Positions 28,158-38,030 of a stretch of DNA of 64,000 bases are shown in pieces. Origin of the DNA: Flavobacterium salmonis (lineage in GTDB: Bacteria > Bacteroidota > Bacteroidia > Flavobacteriales > Flavobacteriaceae); contig NZ_CAIJDP010000068.1 in the NCBI RefSeq assembly GCF_903819435.1, positions 372,001 to 436,000 on the forward strand, written 5' to 3'. The stretch's first letter is position 1; every line of letters begins with the position of its first letter. The position numbers and the translations under genes were made by a program. The notes beneath the pieces are model-generated. The model did no database searches, was not told where the DNA came from, and saw only the letters and a program-made list of their open reading frames with translations.

Positions 28158-28194
28158 CTTAGTGCCTTAGCATCTGAGAACCTTAGCATCTTAA
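28158..28194 (+). repeat. CTTAG-type intergenic repeat
   Basis: Begins CTTAGTGCCTTAGCATCTG. The 11-base word CCTTAGCATCT occurs twice (28165-28175 and 28181-28191). A diverged copy, partly inverted, lies at 46779-46894. It fills most of the space between the lipoprotein stop and the next start codon. Confidence 0.6.
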
Positions 28195-28202
28195 AAGAAA
28201 AA

Positions 28203-28772
28203 ATGAAAGTATATACCAAAACAGGAGACAAAGGAACCACGGCTCTTTTTGGAGGCACACGTGTTCCTAAAGATCATATCAGGATTGACAGCTACGGAAC
28301 TGTTGACGAATTGAACTCTTATATCGGACTAATCCGGGATCAGGAAATTGATTCGCATTATAAAACTATTTTAATCGAAATTCAGGATCGTCTTTTTACT
28401 GTTGGTGCCATTTTGGCAACTCCTCAGGAAAAAGAAGTTTTAAAAAACGGCAAACTACGATTAGAAAATCTTGGAATAATTGATTCTGATATTGAATTAC
28501 TGGAAAATGAAATAGATAAAATGGAGGAAAGTCTACCGCCAATGACCCATTTTGTTTTACCGGGTGGCCATCCAACCGTGTCACATTGTCATATTGCGCG
28601 TTGTATTTGCCGTCGTGCAGAACGCTTAGCAGTTCATTTAAGCCATAACGAACACGTTCCTGAAATCGCAATTATGTATTTAAACCGACTTTCTGACTAC
28701 CTTTTTGTCTTGGCACGGAAGTTGTCCTCTGACCTCAAAGCGGATGAAGTGAAATGGATCCCCAGAAAATAA
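28203..28772 (+). CDS. Cob(I)alamin adenosyltransferase (PduO type)
   Basis: 189 residues. It transfers the adenosyl group of ATP to cobalamin, giving coenzyme B12. The ATP-binding N-terminus TKTGDKGTTALFGGTRV, then IDSYGTVDELNSYIGL, the helix CHIARCICRRAERLAVHL and LNRLSDYLFVLARKL are all diagnostic of the PduO/MMAB family. In this organism it would serve methylmalonyl-CoA mutase, consistent with the MeaB gene at 51167; the mutase itself is not in the window. Confidence 0.93.
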   Translation: MKVYTKTGDKGTTALFGGTRVPKDHIRIDSYGTVDELNSYIGLIRDQEIDSHYKTILIEIQDRLFTVGAILATPQEKEVLKNGKLRLENLGIIDSDIELLENEIDKMEESLPPMTHFVLPGGHPTVSHCHIARCICRRAERLAVHLSHNEHVPEIAIMYLNRLSDYLFVLARKLSSDLKADEVKWIPRK

Positions 28773-28860
28773 ATTTTCTGCAAGTTCCAATTTTTTAAGC
28801 CCCAAATTCCAATAAAAAATAAAATTATTTCGAATTTTTAAAACGAAATAAATCTTAAAA

Positions 28861-28921
28861 ATTTGGAATTTAAATATTGAGATTTCAAGGGTCTTTTTTG
28901 GGATTTGGAATTTAAATATTG
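28861..28921. repeat. Tandem direct repeat of ATTTGGAATTTAAATATTG
   Basis: Two identical 19-base copies (28861-28879 and 28903-28921) start 42 bases apart. A partly inverted AAATTCCAAT word lies upstream (28803-28812), so the region can fold. It fills much of the gap between the adenosyltransferase and the small acidic protein gene, and ends about 50 bases before that gene's promoter. Confidence 0.65.
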
Positions 28922-28971
28922 GAATTAACAAGCGACGTTCTTAAATTTTATTAAAATAAATCAAATTTTAC

Positions 28972-29001
28972 TTGTCTTTTTCAGTAAAAAATTTATTTTT
29001 G
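28972..29001 (+). promoter_or_regulatory. Bacteroidetes sigma-A promoter (TTG-N19-TATTTTTG)
   Basis: TTG at 28972-28974 and TATTTTTG at 28994-29001 are separated by 19 bases, an exact match to the Bacteroidetes consensus. It lies directly before the ATG at 29023, and so excludes an upstream start for that gene. Confidence 0.75.
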
Positions 29002-29022
29002 CACAAACTAAATCGACAAAAG

Positions 29023-29244
29023 ATGTATTGGACATTAGAATTAGCATCCTATTTAAGTGATGCACCGTGGCCTGCTAACAAAGACGAACTTATTGACTAC
29101 GCTATTAGAGCAGGAGCTCCTTTGGAAGTAGTAGAAAACCTACAGTCGATTGAAGACGAAGGCGAGATATATGAATCAATGGAAGAAATTTGGCCTGATT
29201 ATCCAACAGACGAAGATTATCTTTGGAATGAGGATGAATATTAA
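29023..29244 (+). CDS. Small acidic protein, conserved hypothetical (DUF2795-like)
   Basis: 73 residues, starting MYWTLELASYLSDAPWPANK. The LASYLSDAPWPANKDELIDYA part resembles the DUF2795 family of small proteins, and the C-terminus is strongly acidic and rich in Tyr and Trp (DYPTDEDYLWNEDEY). I chose the ATG at 29023 because a full promoter precedes it. It lies just upstream of secA with its own terminator, so it is probably transcribed alone. Function unknown. Confidence 0.8.
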   Translation: MYWTLELASYLSDAPWPANKDELIDYAIRAGAPLEVVENLQSIEDEGEIYESMEEIWPDYPTDEDYLWNEDEY

Positions 29245-29259
29245 AAAATAAACCAAAGG

Positions 29260-29286
29260 AAAAAGTCTCATCACCGAGGCTTTTTT
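29260..29286 (+). terminator. Intrinsic terminator after the small acidic gene
   Basis: AAAAAGTCTC (29260-29269) pairs with GAGGCTTTTT (29276-29285) including one T-G pair, followed by more T residues. It separates the small gene from secA. Confidence 0.7.
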
Positions 29287-29331
29287 TTTGGTTCAAATAC
29301 ACATTTACACAAAATAGAAATACAATAAATC

Positions 29332-32300
29332 ATGAGTTTCATAAACAGTATTATTAAAGTCTTTGTAGGTGATAAATCACAGAAAGATGTTAAAGCTCTA
29401 CAGCCTTATTTAAACAAAATTAAAACATTCGAAACCAGCTTAATGAGTTTGTCTCACGACGAATTGAGAGCTAGGACTACATATTTTAAACAAAAAATAA
29501 AAGAAGCCAGAGCTGATAAAGATGCTAAAATTGCTTCGCTTAAAGCAGAAGTAGAAAACATCGAAGACATCGATAAAAGAGAAGATCTTTATGATGCTAT
29601 TGACACTCTTGAAAAAGAAGCTTACGAAATCTCCGAAAAGACTTTATTAGAAATTCTTCCTGAAGCCTTTTCTGTTGTTAAAGAAACTGCACGTCGTTTT
29701 AAAGACAATTCTTTTATTGAGGTTACCGCAACTGCAAAAGACCGCGAATTTTCAGCAACAAAAACATATGTTACTATTGAAGGTGACAAAGCTACATGGG
29801 CAAACAAATGGAATGCTGCCGGTAAAGAAATTACCTGGGATATGATTCATTATGATGTTCAGTTAATTGGTGGTATGGTTTTGCACGAAGGTAAAGTTGC
29901 CGAAATGCAAACAGGTGAAGGTAAAACTTTGGTTGCTACACTTCCGTTATACTTAAATGCTTTAACCGGAAACGGAGTTCATTTAGTAACTGTGAATGAT
30001 TACCTTGCAAAACGTGATAGCACATGGAAAGCACCTTTATTCGAATTTCACGGTTTAACTGTTGATTGTATCGATAATCACCAGCCAAGTACGGAACAAA
30101 GAAAAAAAGCATACGACGCTGATATCACTTACGGAACCAACAACGAATTTGGTTTTGATTATTTAAGAGATAATATGGCACACTCGCCAAGCGATCTTGT
30201 ACAAAGAAAACACAACTATGCAATTGTCGATGAGGTCGATTCTGTATTAATTGATGATGCAAGAACGCCACTTATTATTTCAGGACCGGTTCCTCAAGGA
30301 GATCGCCATGAATTTAATGAGTTGAAACCAAAAATCGAAAACTTAGTTGCACAACAGCGTCAGTTAGCAAATGGTTTCTTAGCAGAAGCTAAAAAATTAA
30401 TCAAAGACGGAAATACCAAAGAAGGTGGCTTCTTATTGTTGAGAGCTTACAGAAGTTTACCTAAAAATAAAGCATTAATTAAATTTTTGAGTGAAGAAGG
30501 AATCAAACAATTGCTTCAAAAAACCGAAAACCAATACATGCAGGATAACAATCGCGAAATGCACAAAGTGGATGAAGCTTTGTATTTTGTAATTGAAGAA
30601 AAAAACAATCAGGTTGAATTGACTGATAATGGTATCAAATACCTTTCAGGAGATACAGATGCAGACTTTTTCGTGCTTCCGGATATTGGAACTGAAATTG
30701 CTGCTATCGAAAAACAAAAATTAGATAAAGACGCTGAAGCGGAAGCAAAAGAAAGATTGTTTCAGGATTTTGGTGTAAAAAGCGAGCGTATTCATACTCT
30801 TACTCAGCTTTTAAAAGCTTACGCTCTTTTCGAAAAAGACGTAGAGTACGTTATCATGGACAACAAAATTATGATTGTCGATGAGCAAACAGGTCGTATA
30901 ATGGATGGCCGTCGTTATTCTGACGGTTTACACCAGGCGATCGAGGCTAAAGAAAATGTAAAGATTGAAGCTGCTACACAAACTTTTGCAACAGTTACAT
31001 TACAGAATTATTTCAGAATGTACAGCAAATTAGGAGGTATGACAGGTACAGCGGTTACAGAAGCTGGCGAGTTATGGCAGATTTATAAACTGGATGTTGT
31101 TGAAATTCCAACCAACCGCGCTATTTCAAGACAAGATAAAGAAGATTATATCTACAAAACTACCCGTGAGAAATTCAATGCTGTTATTGAAGATGTAACA
31201 GAATTATCAAAAGCAGGAAGACCGGTATTAATTGGAACAACGTCTGTAGAGATTTCAGAATTATTAAGCCGTATGTTAAAAATGAGAGGCGTTACACATA
31301 ACGTTTTGAATGCTAAAATGCACAAACAAGAGGCTCAAATTGTAGAAGAAGCAGGTAAAGCCGGAGTTGTAACCATTGCAACAAACATGGCTGGTCGTGG
31401 TACCGATATTAAATTGTCTCCAGAAGTTAAAGCTGCCGGAGGTTTAGCAATCGTGGGTACAGAGCGTCATGATTCTCGTCGTGTTGACAGACAGTTGCGT
31501 GGTCGTGCAGGACGTCAGGGAGATCCGGGAAGTTCACAATTCTATGTTTCTCTTGAAGATAACCTAATGCGTTTATTTGGTTCTGAAAGAGTGGCAAAAG
31601 TGATGGACAGAATGGGACTTCAGGAAGGTGAAGTTATCCAGCATTCGATGATGACTAAATCTATCGAACGTGCTCAGAAAAAAGTAGAAGAAAATAACTT
31701 TGGTGTTCGTAAACGTTTATTAGAATATGATGATGTAATGAACTCTCAACGTGAAGTAGTTTACAAACGCCGTCGCCATGCATTGTTTGGTGAGCGTTTG
31801 AAACTGGATATTGCAAACATGCTTTATGATACCTGCGAATTAATCGTTAGTCAAACAAAACCTGTAAATGATTTCAAAAATTTCGAATTTGATTTGATTC
31901 GTTATTTCTCAATCACTTCTCCAATTTCTGAAGCAGATTTCTTAAAATTATCTGATATCGAAATTACAGGAAAAATCTACAAAGAAACTTTAGCGTTCTA
32001 TACAGAGAAAACTGAAAGAAGCGCAAGAGAAGCTTTCCCAATCATTAAAGGAGTTTACGAAGAGCCAAACAATCATTTTGAGCGTATCGTAGTTCCGTTT
32101 ACTGACGGAATCAAAACCTTGAATGTGGTTACAGATTTGAAAAAAGCATACGATAGCGAAGGGGCTCAGTTAATTGCTGATTTCGAGAAAAACATTACTC
32201 TTTCTATTGTTGATGAAGCCTGGAAAAAACACTTACGTAAAATGGACGAATTGAAACAATCTGTTCAATTGGCTGTTCACGAACAGAAAGATCCATTGCT

Positions 32301-32673
32301 TATTTACAAATTAGAAGCTTTTAATTTATTTAGAGGAATGTTGGACAACGTAAATAAAGAAGTAATTTCATTCTTATTCAAAGGTGATTTACCAGCTCAA
32401 AACGTTCCTGAAATTCACGAAGCAAGAGAAGTTCGTCAAAAAGAAAACTTCAAATTAAGCAAAGATGAAATTCCGAATAGTGAAGACATCAACCGTGAAG
32501 CCGGAGAAACGCAACAGCGTCAGGTTACAGAAACGATTGTTAGAGATATGCCAAAAATCAACCGTAATGATACTGTAACAGTTCAGGAAGTTGCTACAGG
32601 TAAAACAGAAACAATGAAATATAAAAAGGCTGAAACTTTAATTGCCAATGGCACATGGGTTCTTGTAAAATAA
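29332..32673 (+). CDS. secA: SecA, preprotein translocase ATPase
   Basis: Motor ATPase of the Sec pathway. Walker A is [13 protein letters not shown] (about 198), the [20 protein letters not shown] block is the DEAD-like motif, and [30 protein letters not shown] and [19 protein letters not shown] are motifs of the second ATPase half. At 1113 residues it is longer than E. coli SecA (901) because of a large helical insertion in the first nucleotide-binding domain (about 330-450), as usual in Bacteroidetes. The C-terminus has no CxCx8C(H/C) zinc motif and ends in a basic tail. Confidence 0.97.
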   Translation: MSFINSIIKVFVGDKSQKDVKALQPYLNKIKTFETSLMSLSHDELRARTTYFKQKIKEARADKDAKIASLKAEVENIEDIDKREDLYDAIDTLEKEAYEISEKTLLEILPEAFSVVKETARRFKDNSFIEVTATAKDREFSATKTYVTIEGDKATWANKWNAAGKEITWDMIHYDVQLIGGMVLHEGKVAEMQTGEGKTLVATLPLYLNALTGNGVHLVTVNDYLAKRDSTWKAPLFEFHGLTVDCIDNHQPSTEQRKKAYDADITYGTNNEFGFDYLRDNMAHSPSDLVQRKHNYAIVDEVDSVLIDDARTPLIISGPVPQGDRHEFNELKPKIENLVAQQRQLANGFLAEAKKLIKDGNTKEGGFLLLRAYRSLPKNKALIKFLSEEGIKQLLQKTENQYMQDNNREMHKVDEALYFVIEEKNNQVELTDNGIKYLSGDTDADFFVLPDIGTEIAAIEKQKLDKDAEAEAKERLFQDFGVKSERIHTLTQLLKAYALFEKDVEYVIMDNKIMIVDEQTGRIMDGRRYSDGLHQAIEAKENVKIEAATQTFATVTLQNYFRMYSKLGGMTGTAVTEAGELWQIYKLDVVEIPTNRAISRQDKEDYIYKTTREKFNAVIEDVTELSKAGRPVLIGTTSVEISELLSRMLKMRGVTHNVLNAKMHKQEAQIVEEAGKAGVVTIATNMAGRGTDIKLSPEVKAAGGLAIVGTERHDSRRVDRQLRGRAGRQGDPGSSQFYVSLEDNLMRLFGSERVAKVMDRMGLQEGEVIQHSMMTKSIERAQKKVEENNFGVRKRLLEYDDVMNSQREVVYKRRRHALFGERLKLDIANMLYDTCELIVSQTKPVNDFKNFEFDLIRYFSITSPISEADFLKLSDIEITGKIYKETLAFYTEKTERSAREAFPIIKGVYEEPNNHFERIVVPFTDGIKTLNVVTDLKKAYDSEGAQLIADFEKNITLSIVDEAWKKHLRKMDELKQSVQLAVHEQKDPLLIYKLEAFNLFRGMLDNVNKEVISFLFKGDLPAQNVPEIHEAREVRQKENFKLSKDEIPNSEDINREAGETQQRQVTETIVRDMPKINRNDTVTVQEVATGKTETMKYKKAETLIANGTWVLVK

Positions 32674-32685
32674 GTTACAATTTAC

Positions 32686-32789
32686 AGTCGCAATCTCAGT
32701 TTACACTAAAAACTGAAAACTGAGACTGAAAACTAAAATACAAGTTAGCGTTACAATTTCAATACAAACTGGAAACTGTGATTGCGACT
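32686..32789. repeat. Long inverted repeat after secA
   Basis: AGTCGCAATCTCAGTTT (32686-32702) and AAACTGTGATTGCGACT (32773-32789) are inverted 17-base copies differing at one base. Between them AAAACTGA-like words repeat (about 32708-32732). It could form a large stem after secA, or it is a dispersed flavobacterial repeat. Confidence 0.65.
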
Positions 32790-32797
32790 AAACACTG

Positions 32798-32840
32798 AAA
32801 AATATCTCCGGCTACGTTTGTAATTGGAGATATTTTTTTT
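32798..32840 (+). terminator. Intrinsic terminator of secA
   Basis: AAAAATATCTCC (32798-32809) pairs with GGAGATATTTTT (32826-32837), a 12-bp stem with a 16-base loop and a T-run behind. Confidence 0.8.
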
Positions 32841-32884
32841 TGCAAAATGACAAAAAATCATACTATTTAAAAATAATAAAAATG

Positions 32885-32892
32885 TATTTTTG
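32885..32892 (+). promoter_or_regulatory. -7 box before the Cys-motif gene
   Basis: TATTTTTG matches TAnnTTTG. The -33 part is weak (TTT at 32866-32868). The box overlaps a possible upstream TTG codon at 32890, so that codon cannot be the start. Confidence 0.5.
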
Positions 32893-32916
32893 CAATCGAA
32901 AACAAAGAAACAGCTC

Positions 32917-33294
32917 TTGAAAAAGTTACTCATCATATTTCTTTCCTGTATGCTTTTAGTGCCATCATTTGGCAGTTTCTTCGTTTATACTTCATTTAAA
33001 TTAAATCAGGAAGAAATTTCAAAAACGATTTGTGTACAGCGAAAAATGATCTTTAATTCGTGCAACGGCCGATGTGAACTTCAAAAAAGTCTGAAGAAAT
33101 ATGCCGACAACGAAAAAAAGATGCAAAACAACCTGAAAGAAAAAGGAGATGTTGTTTATATTAAAAATACACCTACAGCTAATTTTAAATTAGTTATACC
33201 TATCGCATCAGCAGCACAACTTTTTGCTTCTTTTGATGCGAAACCTATTTCGGTTTCCAATAGTACTTTTCATCCTCCATCCTATTTTATATAA
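32917..33294 (+). CDS. Small membrane-anchored protein with Cys motif, unknown
   Basis: 125 residues from a TTG at 32917, which gives a clean N-terminal signal or anchor (MKKLLIIFLSCMLLVPSFGS). An earlier TTG at 32890 lies inside the -7 box and is rejected. The mature part has a C-x9-C-x3-C motif (ICVQRKMIFNSCNGRC) and a basic, Lys-rich helix. The C-terminus ends SNSTFHPPSYFI. Similar small proteins precede TonB-dependent receptors in other flavobacteria. A metal-handling role is possible but not shown. It is the first gene of a three-gene unit. Confidence 0.6.
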   Translation: MKKLLIIFLSCMLLVPSFGSFFVYTSFKLNQEEISKTICVQRKMIFNSCNGRCELQKSLKKYADNEKKMQNNLKEKGDVVYIKNTPTANFKLVIPIASAAQLFASFDAKPISVSNSTFHPPSYFI

Positions 33295-33389
33295 GTTTTA
33301 GTACACTTTTCAATTCAAAACTGAAAAGATTTTTCTTGTCTCGATGTCAGGAAAATAACATGCTACTTTTAAAATTTATATAATTTAAA

Positions 33390-35549
33390 ATGAAAAAAAT
33401 ATACTTTACCCTACTCATCATAGGGCAATGTGTTCTTGCACAAAATGAAGTGAAACAGGACACAATAAAATCTCAGGAACTCGAAAATGTCTTTATAACT
33501 GCTAATCGTACGGCAACTTTACGAAAAGAAACTCCTGTTGCCATCAGCAAATTGACTGCTAAAACTATTAACGAAGCCAAAGCAACTGCAGTTTATGAAA
33601 TCATAAATAAAACGCCAGGTGTTTTAATGGTGAATTTAGGAAACGAACAGCATATGATGTCTATTCGTCAGCCTATGACAACCAATGCTTATTATTTATA
33701 TCTGGAAGACGGCTTGCCAATTCGCCCAATGGGAATTTTCAATCACAATGCTTTATTAGAGATCAACCAGTTTAATCTTCAAAGTATTGAAGTTGTAAAA
33801 GGTCCGGTTTCTTCTTTGTACGGCCCGGAAGCGGTTGGCGGAACTATCAATCTAATTTCAATAAAACCAACTGTAGATCCCGAATTTAAGTTTGGAGTTC
33901 AGGCAGACAATTACGGTTACAGAAGATTTCAGGCTGCCGGAGGAGCAACAATTGGAAAAGTTGGTTTTCATATTGCCGGAATATCCAGTTTACAGGAAAA
34001 CGGCTGGATGACTTACTCTGATTATAACAAAGACAATCTGAATGCGAGAATCGATTATAACATCTCCCCTTCTACCCGATTGATCAGTAATACCATGTAC
34101 GGAAAATATTATTCAGACATGAGCGGAAGTGTTAATGAAGAAGCCTTTAACAATAGAACCTATAAAAGCACAACTGATTTTACTTACAGAAAATCTGATG
34201 CTTTACGAACAAGATTAACTTTAGAACACGATTGGAACGGCAATTCAAGCAGTTATATCACAGGATATCTGCGTGACAACAAATTAGGTCAAAATCCTTC
34301 ATACGGAATCAAATGGAGCCAGACTGTAAATCCTACAACTGCAAAAGGTGAAATCAATTCGAATAATTTTAAAAGTTACGGTGCTATCGGACAACATACT
34401 CAAAAATTTAATTTCTTAAATGCCAAACTGGTTGCCGGAGCATTATATGATTATTCTCCCGTAACGTATTGGTCTTATGTAATTGATCTAAAAGCCAATC
34501 TAAATCCAGGAGAAGCCGGAAAACAAACCGTAAATTCTTATGAAATTATCGCAGAACATCCGGACTCAAAATTAGCAGATTATTCAGCAGATATTTTTAA
34601 CACAGCTGGTTATGCACAATTGAGTTTTAATCTATTTGAAAAATTAGTTATCACGGTTGGTAGCCGTTACGACAACATGAAAGTGGATTACGAAAATGCT
34701 TTAGACAATTCTACCGGAAGCAAAGTTTATGATAAAATGACTTTTAAAGCCGGAGCCAATTACAATCCGTTTGAATTTGCAGGTCTTTATGGCAATTATT
34801 CACAAGGATTTGCACCTCCGGGAATCACTTCTATCTTCAGAACAAAACCTGGCACTGGAGGAACAACAGGCGTACCAGCTGACTTTTATTATAATCTCGA
34901 ACCTGCAACTTTCAATAACTACGAAGTGGGCGGATGGCTTTCTTTCCTTCAGAATAAATTAAATTTTGATTATGCTTTCTATTATATGGAAGGAAAAAAT
35001 GAGTTATTAAACATCAAACTTCCGGATAATTCTACTGATTATCGCTCGGCAGGAGAAACCCGTCATAAAGGAATTGAATTTGGAGTATCCTACCGCCCTT
35101 CAAAAGAATTTAATTTACGTCTTGGCGGAACTTATGCACAACATAACTATATTGACTTTAAACTTTCAGACAAACCATCTGATCCGATTCAGAATTTAAA
35201 CGGAAAAGAAATGCCTGCAGCGCCAAGATGGTCCGGAAATTCAGAAATAAGTTATTACCCAGACTGGCTTCCCAACTTCAGAACTTCTATCGAATGGCAA
35301 CATGTAGGCAGTTACTATCAGGATCAGATTAATACCGTAAAATATGATGGTTACAATTTATTCAATGCCAGAATTGGGTACCAATGGAAAAAAATTGAAA
35401 TCTACGGAAATGTCATGAACCTAACCGATAAATTATACGCTTATAACGTTTCGAGAGCAAACACAACAGGGGCGCAGCCAACTTATACAGCAGCAGCACC
35501 AAGAACATTTGTATTCGGAATACAATATCATTTTTCACTAAAAAAATAA
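33390..35549 (+). CDS. TonB-dependent outer-membrane receptor
   Basis: 719-residue uptake receptor with signal peptide MKKIYFTLLIIGQCVLAQ. The plug spans about 30-160, with VFITANRTATLRKETPVAIS, the EVVKGPVSSLYGPEAVGGTI core and LEDGLPIRPMG; the barrel follows, ending in the typical strand TFVFGIQYHFSLKK. The fold fits siderophore or metal receptors rather than SusC, as no N-terminal carboxypeptidase-like domain is present. The PepSY gene behind it supports iron or other metal import. It starts 95 bases after the small Cys-motif gene. Confidence 0.92.
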   Translation: MKKIYFTLLIIGQCVLAQNEVKQDTIKSQELENVFITANRTATLRKETPVAISKLTAKTINEAKATAVYEIINKTPGVLMVNLGNEQHMMSIRQPMTTNAYYLYLEDGLPIRPMGIFNHNALLEINQFNLQSIEVVKGPVSSLYGPEAVGGTINLISIKPTVDPEFKFGVQADNYGYRRFQAAGGATIGKVGFHIAGISSLQENGWMTYSDYNKDNLNARIDYNISPSTRLISNTMYGKYYSDMSGSVNEEAFNNRTYKSTTDFTYRKSDALRTRLTLEHDWNGNSSSYITGYLRDNKLGQNPSYGIKWSQTVNPTTAKGEINSNNFKSYGAIGQHTQKFNFLNAKLVAGALYDYSPVTYWSYVIDLKANLNPGEAGKQTVNSYEIIAEHPDSKLADYSADIFNTAGYAQLSFNLFEKLVITVGSRYDNMKVDYENALDNSTGSKVYDKMTFKAGANYNPFEFAGLYGNYSQGFAPPGITSIFRTKPGTGGTTGVPADFYYNLEPATFNNYEVGGWLSFLQNKLNFDYAFYYMEGKNELLNIKLPDNSTDYRSAGETRHKGIEFGVSYRPSKEFNLRLGGTYAQHNYIDFKLSDKPSDPIQNLNGKEMPAAPRWSGNSEISYYPDWLPNFRTSIEWQHVGSYYQDQINTVKYDGYNLFNARIGYQWKKIEIYGNVMNLTDKLYAYNVSRANTTGAQPTYTAAAPRTFVFGIQYHFSLKK

Positions 35550-35576
35550 GTATTAGAAGCTAATCCCGCTCTACGC

Positions 35577-35631
35577 TATATCTTTTGTGGCGAACCCCGC
35601 CACAAAAGGATATCGCTTCGATCGGGGCTAA
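35577..35631 (+). repeat. Long GC-rich hairpin between receptor and PepSY genes
   Basis: CTTTTGTGGCG (35582-35592) pairs with CGCCACAAAAG (35598-35608) around an AACCC loop, and the pairing continues outward with mismatches (TAATCCCGC against ATCGGGGCTA). It sits 33 bases after the receptor stop and 35 before the PepSY ATG. It lacks a T-run, so it is more likely an RNA processing or stability element, or a dispersed repeat, than a terminator. Confidence 0.7.
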
Positions 35632-35642
35632 AAAACGGAACA

Positions 35643-37241
35643 ATGAACAAAGAAATAACAGCCAAAAAATCTAAAAAGAAAGATTCGAAATTCATAAAAA
35701 AAATCAAACAGCACATGTACCAATGGCATCGTGTAATTGGTTTAATCACCATTATCCCTGTTATCTTCTGGACATTATCCGGTTTGATGCATCCGTTTAT
35801 GGCGCATTTTTTCAAACCCGAAATCGCACATGATAAAATCGAACAGCAAATCATTCCTAAAAATCAACTGAAATTTTCTATTCAGGAAGTACTGAAGCAA
35901 AATTTTATCAAGGATTTCAAAAATTTCCGGATCGTTCAATTCAACAACAGCACTTATTATCAGGTAAAAATGATTGCCGGTGATTTACTGTATTTTGATA
36001 CTTCAAATGCAAAAAAAATCGAAAATGGAGATCAAAAATATGCCGAATGGCTTTCAAGATATTTTTTGGATGATCAAAAAAGCGCTCTAAAAAACAGTGA
36101 AATTGTAACCGAATTTACTTCACAATACAAATATGTAAATCGCTATTTACCGGTTTACAAATTTACTTTTGATCGTGAAGATGAAATGCAGGTTTACGTT
36201 GAAACCTCATCTGGCAAACTCGCTACTTTCAATCCGGCTTCCAGACAATGGTTCATTTGGTTTTTTGATGTATTTCATAACTGGTCATTTATAGATGCTA
36301 TTTCCAACAACAGCATCCGTATTATTACCATGATCTTACTCCTGTCCATAATTGGATTTTCTGCCCTGAGCGGTCTTCTGATTTATGGTTTACTTTGGAA
36401 ACAATTCAAAAAAACGGATAGTTTAACTCCTAAAAAAGGGCTTAGAAAATACCATCGCCAAATTGGGATCTGGGTTTCACTTTTCACTTTGACTTTTGCT
36501 TTTAGCGGTGCGTATCATGCCACTACAAAATGGTCACCCTATACCTTATCCCAAATGGTTTACGAACCGACATTTTCAACCAAGGAAATTCCCAGAGCAA
36601 ATAACAAGCTTGATTTAGACTGGAGCCGTTTTCAAAACATGAGTATTATTACACTAAACGACACTACTTATTATCGTTGTCAATTGGCTGAAAAAGAAAC
36701 AAAAAGACACAAAAAACCAAAATTAGATTCTAAATGGAACAAAAAAGATGATAAAAAATCTGAAGTCGTTTACATCAACGCAACTACAAATAAAATTGCG
36801 CCAAACCTGGATTTAGAATATGCAGAATTTTTAGCTTATTATTTTACCGATGGGGCACCAAAAGCTTCGTGTTGCGAAATGATTGACACGTCAGAAGATG
36901 ATTCTGAGCCTTCATTTGAAAATATAAAACTATTAGAATCAAAAGTTTTAACTGATTTTGAAAGCAGGGAATATGGTTTTGTAAACAAAAGACTGCCGGT
37001 AATAAAACTGGCTTATGATACACCTGAAAAAACAACTTATTTCATCGAAACTTCAACTTCACGATTGGCAGCTGTTGTTAAAAATGCTGATAAAGTGGAA
37101 GGATATTCGTTTGCAATTTTACATAAATTTTTATTCATGGACTGGGCAGGAAAAAACATTCGGGATCTGACCATGGTTTTGGCGGCATTAACCATACTAA
37201 TTGTTAGTATACTTGGGTTTATTTTGTTTTTAAAGAAGTAG
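35643..37241 (+). CDS. PepSY-associated membrane protein (PiuB-like)
   Basis: 532 residues with four predicted membrane helices: near 26-50 (YQWHRVIGLITIIPVIFWTL), 221-245, 277-297 and 508-530. Two PepSY domains lie outside the membrane. Conserved WHR and KYHRQIGIW segments match the PepSY_TM family, which often accompanies siderophore receptors and probably reduces or releases iron. The second extracytoplasmic part has a CC pair (ASCCEMIDTSEDDSEPSF) in an acidic insert. It is the third gene of the uptake unit. Confidence 0.85.
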   Translation: MNKEITAKKSKKKDSKFIKKIKQHMYQWHRVIGLITIIPVIFWTLSGLMHPFMAHFFKPEIAHDKIEQQIIPKNQLKFSIQEVLKQNFIKDFKNFRIVQFNNSTYYQVKMIAGDLLYFDTSNAKKIENGDQKYAEWLSRYFLDDQKSALKNSEIVTEFTSQYKYVNRYLPVYKFTFDREDEMQVYVETSSGKLATFNPASRQWFIWFFDVFHNWSFIDAISNNSIRIITMILLLSIIGFSALSGLLIYGLLWKQFKKTDSLTPKKGLRKYHRQIGIWVSLFTLTFAFSGAYHATTKWSPYTLSQMVYEPTFSTKEIPRANNKLDLDWSRFQNMSIITLNDTTYYRCQLAEKETKRHKKPKLDSKWNKKDDKKSEVVYINATTNKIAPNLDLEYAEFLAYYFTDGAPKASCCEMIDTSEDDSEPSFENIKLLESKVLTDFESREYGFVNKRLPVIKLAYDTPEKTTYFIETSTSRLAAVVKNADKVEGYSFAILHKFLFMDWAGKNIRDLTMVLAALTILIVSILGFILFLKK

Positions 37242-37316
37242 TACACAAATCGAGCGATGAAAAGGATGATTTAATTTATGCCAAACCAAGTTGAAAAAAT
37301 TTAAGACAACACAAAC

Positions 37317-37356
37317 AAACACCTGCAATTTTAAAAAAGTTGTAGGTGTTTTTATT
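37317..37356 (+). terminator. Intrinsic terminator of the uptake unit
   Basis: AAACACCTGCAA (37317-37328) pairs with TTGTAGGTGTTT (37340-37351), including a G-T pair, followed by TTATTTT. Confidence 0.8.
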
Positions 37357-37480
37357 TTACAAAAATTTATAAAATTCAAATTATTTGTTTAATTCAGATA
37401 CTAACATTAAAAAAACATCAATAATTTCAAAATTGATAGAAAAATAACTCATTTTAGTTATCTTTATTAAAATAATTCAT

Positions 37481-37966
37481 ATGAAAAAATTATTACTTCT
37501 ATTGTTAATTGCCTTTGTCTTTACTTCCTGTTTACGCCTTGAAAACAATTCCTGGGAAGAAAATCAATATAAACCAGTAGTCCTTCAAAGAAGTGTTTTT
37601 GAAAAATCTATTGTATTAGAGAATGCCCAAACTATTACAAAGTCTGGTAAAATTTATATAAAAGGTGATTTAATGTTTATTAATGATGTAAATAAAGGAT
37701 TTCATGTTTACGATTATTCAGATCCTAAAAATCCTGTCCGTTTACAATTTATAAAAGCACCGGGAGCAACAGATCTTGCTATAATTGATGATGTTATTTA
37801 CATTAATCAGGCTGTAGATTTGGTAACGATAAAGTACAATTCTGCCACAAAAAAAATTGACATTACGAATAGGAACAAAAATGTCTTTCCGCAAAAAAAA
37901 TCACCAAATGGTTTTTCTGGAAATCCCCGTGAAAATGAAATCATAATTGACTGGAAAACTAACTAA
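37481..37966 (+). CDS. LVIVD-repeat-like lipoprotein
   Basis: 161 residues with a lipoprotein signal (MKKLLLLLLIAFVFTSC, Cys17). The part IYIKGDLMFINDVNKGFHVY followed by SDPKNPVRLQF is a repeat of the LVIVD type, in which beta-propeller blades follow the pattern 'name, value, DP-K-NP'. Only about two blades are present, so the protein is short for a propeller. It precedes a related gene on the same strand, 64 bases away. Function unknown. Confidence 0.7.
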   Translation: MKKLLLLLLIAFVFTSCLRLENNSWEENQYKPVVLQRSVFEKSIVLENAQTITKSGKIYIKGDLMFINDVNKGFHVYDYSDPKNPVRLQFIKAPGATDLAIIDDVIYINQAVDLVTIKYNSATKKIDITNRNKNVFPQKKSPNGFSGNPRENEIIIDWKTN

Positions 37967-38030
37967 TCGATTTTATTATCAGTCCGCTATTCTAAAATTC
38001 AAATATCGAATTTTTAAACTACCACTTAAA

